Assembly: GCF_013408305.1 (NCBI RefSeq)
Contig: NZ_JACBZS010000001.1
Span: 992,001 to 1,056,000 of the forward strand
Source: Naumannella cuiyingiana
GTDB taxonomy: Bacteria; Actinomycetota; Actinomycetes; Propionibacteriales; Propionibacteriaceae
Length of the DNA stretch: 64,000 nucleotides
Reading direction: 5' to 3'
The notes beneath the pieces are model-generated. The model was given only the letters and a program-made list of their open reading frames with translations, ran no database searches and had not been told where the DNA came from. The translations under genes and the position numbers were made by a program. Below are positions 63,251-64,000 of the stretch, piece by piece (position 1 is the first letter of the stretch; each line of letters starts with the position of its first letter).

Positions 63251-63328
63251 CGCGCGAGCCAACCTGACCTGAACGGCGCGCCTAGGCGTAGTCGCGCTCG
63301 GCGCCCGAACCCAGCAGAATCGGCCCTC

Positions 63329-64000
63329 GTGAACACTTCCGAGGGGCCGCGCGAGGGCGAGCGGCTGGCGGTCTTCGACATCGGCGGCACCGACGTCAAG
63401 GCCGGCCTGCTGACCGACGCGGGCCTGTCGGGGGTACGCCGGGTGCCCACGCCGGGCGTACCGGGCACCGACCGCGCCACAGACCTGACCGCGCTGATCG
63501 CCGAGCTGGCCGCCGACGCCGACGCCATCAGCGTCGTGGTGCCCGGGATCGTCGACGAGGCGGCAGGCGTGGTCCGGTTCGCCGCCAACCTCGGCCTGCG
63601 CGAGGAGCCGCTGCGTGACCGGCTCGCGGCCGCCACCGGATTGCCCGTCGCGCTCGGCCACGACATCGCGGCGGTCGGCGTCGCGGAGCGCCGACTCGGC
63701 GCGGCGCGCGGCGTCGACAACGTGCTGGTCCTGCCGATCGGCACCGGCATCGCCGGGGTCGCGTTCGTGGACGGGCACCGCCTGCGCGCGGGCGGGTACG
63801 CCGGGGAGATCGGCCACGCCCCCGTCCCGGGCGGCGGCCCCTGCAGTTGCGGCGCCACCGGCTGCCTGGAGACGGTGGCCTCGGCCGCGGCGATCGCCCG
63901 CCGGTTCAGCGCGGAGTCCGGCATCGCGGCCGCCGGGGCACGCGAGGTGGCGGCCCTGCTCGACGATCCCCGCGCCGGTGCCGCCGCGCGCCGCGCCTGG
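63329..64000 (+). CDS. ROK-family sugar kinase, 3' end outside window
   Basis: 224 codons are visible. AVFDIGGTDVKAGLL (about 15-29) is the ATP phosphate loop, LVLPIGTGIAGVAFVDG the second, GHDIAAVG holds the catalytic Asp and GGGPCSCGATGCLETVAS the zinc-binding ROK motif. It is a glucokinase or N-acetylhexosamine kinase; the lack of an N-terminal helix-turn-helix shows it is an enzyme and not a ROK repressor. A CAGAAT box is eight bases before the GTG. The substrate cannot be told from what is visible. Confidence 0.88.
   Translation, partial: MNTSEGPREGERLAVFDIGGTDVKAGLLTDAGLSGVRRVPTPGVPGTDRATDLTALIAELAADADAISVVVPGIVDEAAGVVRFAANLGLREEPLRDRLAAATGLPVALGHDIAAVGVAERRLGAARGVDNVLVLPIGTGIAGVAFVDGHRLRAGGYAGEIGHAPVPGGGPCSCGATGCLETVASAAAIARRFSAESGIAAAGAREVAALLDDPRAGAAARRAW

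Overview
The window is 64 kb of very GC-rich, densely packed chromosome from an actinobacterium. The gene set (rplM-rpsI-glmM next to a glmS-acpS-nnrD-alr-tsaE/B/rimI/tsaD block, infA-rpmJ-rpsM-rpsK-rpsD-rpoA-rplQ, mycobacterial-type MgtA glycosyltransferase, LGFP repeats, TANNNT -10 boxes placed for leaderless mRNAs) points to Propionibacteriales, most probably Propionibacteriaceae. That assignment is inference; no rRNA is present. I saw no tRNA, rRNA, CRISPR array, prophage or insertion sequence.

Layout. 1-6.7 kb: two SAM methyltransferases, a catalase, three Tad-type pseudopilin genes without the Tad motor genes, and an unrecognised lipoprotein/secreted-protein pair. 7-18 kb: a leftward block for t6A tRNA modification (tsaD, rimI, tsaB, a GNAT-TsaE fusion), alanine racemase, NAD(P)HX repair, holo-ACP synthase and glmS, interrupted by a rightward tetR-glycosyltransferase pair. 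18-25 kb: an N-acetylglucosamine/chitobiose ABC importer (ngcFGE), coaA, then glmM-rpsI-rplM. 25-29 kb: a lipoprotein, a large LGFP-repeat/M15 peptidase exoprotein and a GNAT gene; the last two share a duplicated 107-bp leader. 29-36 kb: citrate synthase, a sigma factor fused to a zinc finger, membrane helix and proline-rich stalk, trmB-truA-rsmC-like, csbD and a surface protein. 36-41 kb: Mn-type SOD, kynurenine pathway (formamidase, kynU, kynA) and glutaminase. 41-46 kb: CHAP cell-wall hydrolase and the alpha ribosomal operon. 46.3-47.06 kb: a non-coding repeat array. 47-50 kb: a second sugar/polyol ABC importer. 50-64 kb: HtrA protease, MFS exporter, di-iron protein, NagZ, isochorismate synthase, a kinase-MurQ fusion, a GH5 glycosidase, GNAT, a Xre/RES toxin-antitoxin pair and a ROK kinase cut by the right edge.

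A theme is amino-sugar and wall metabolism: NgcEFG, NagZ, the kinase-MurQ fusion and the ROK kinase would feed GlcNAc-6-P, while GlmS, GlmM and Alr supply wall synthesis. The most unusual non-coding element is the array at 46376-47057: three ~115-bp modules, each with a palindrome and a G-quadruplex-type G run, separated by 16-bp tandem repeats, directly upstream of infA. Gene fusions (GNAT-TsaE, kinase-MurQ, L17 plus a C-terminal domain, sigma-zinc finger-stalk) and an over-used GTACGC/GCGTAC hexamer that overrides codon preference are the other main observations.
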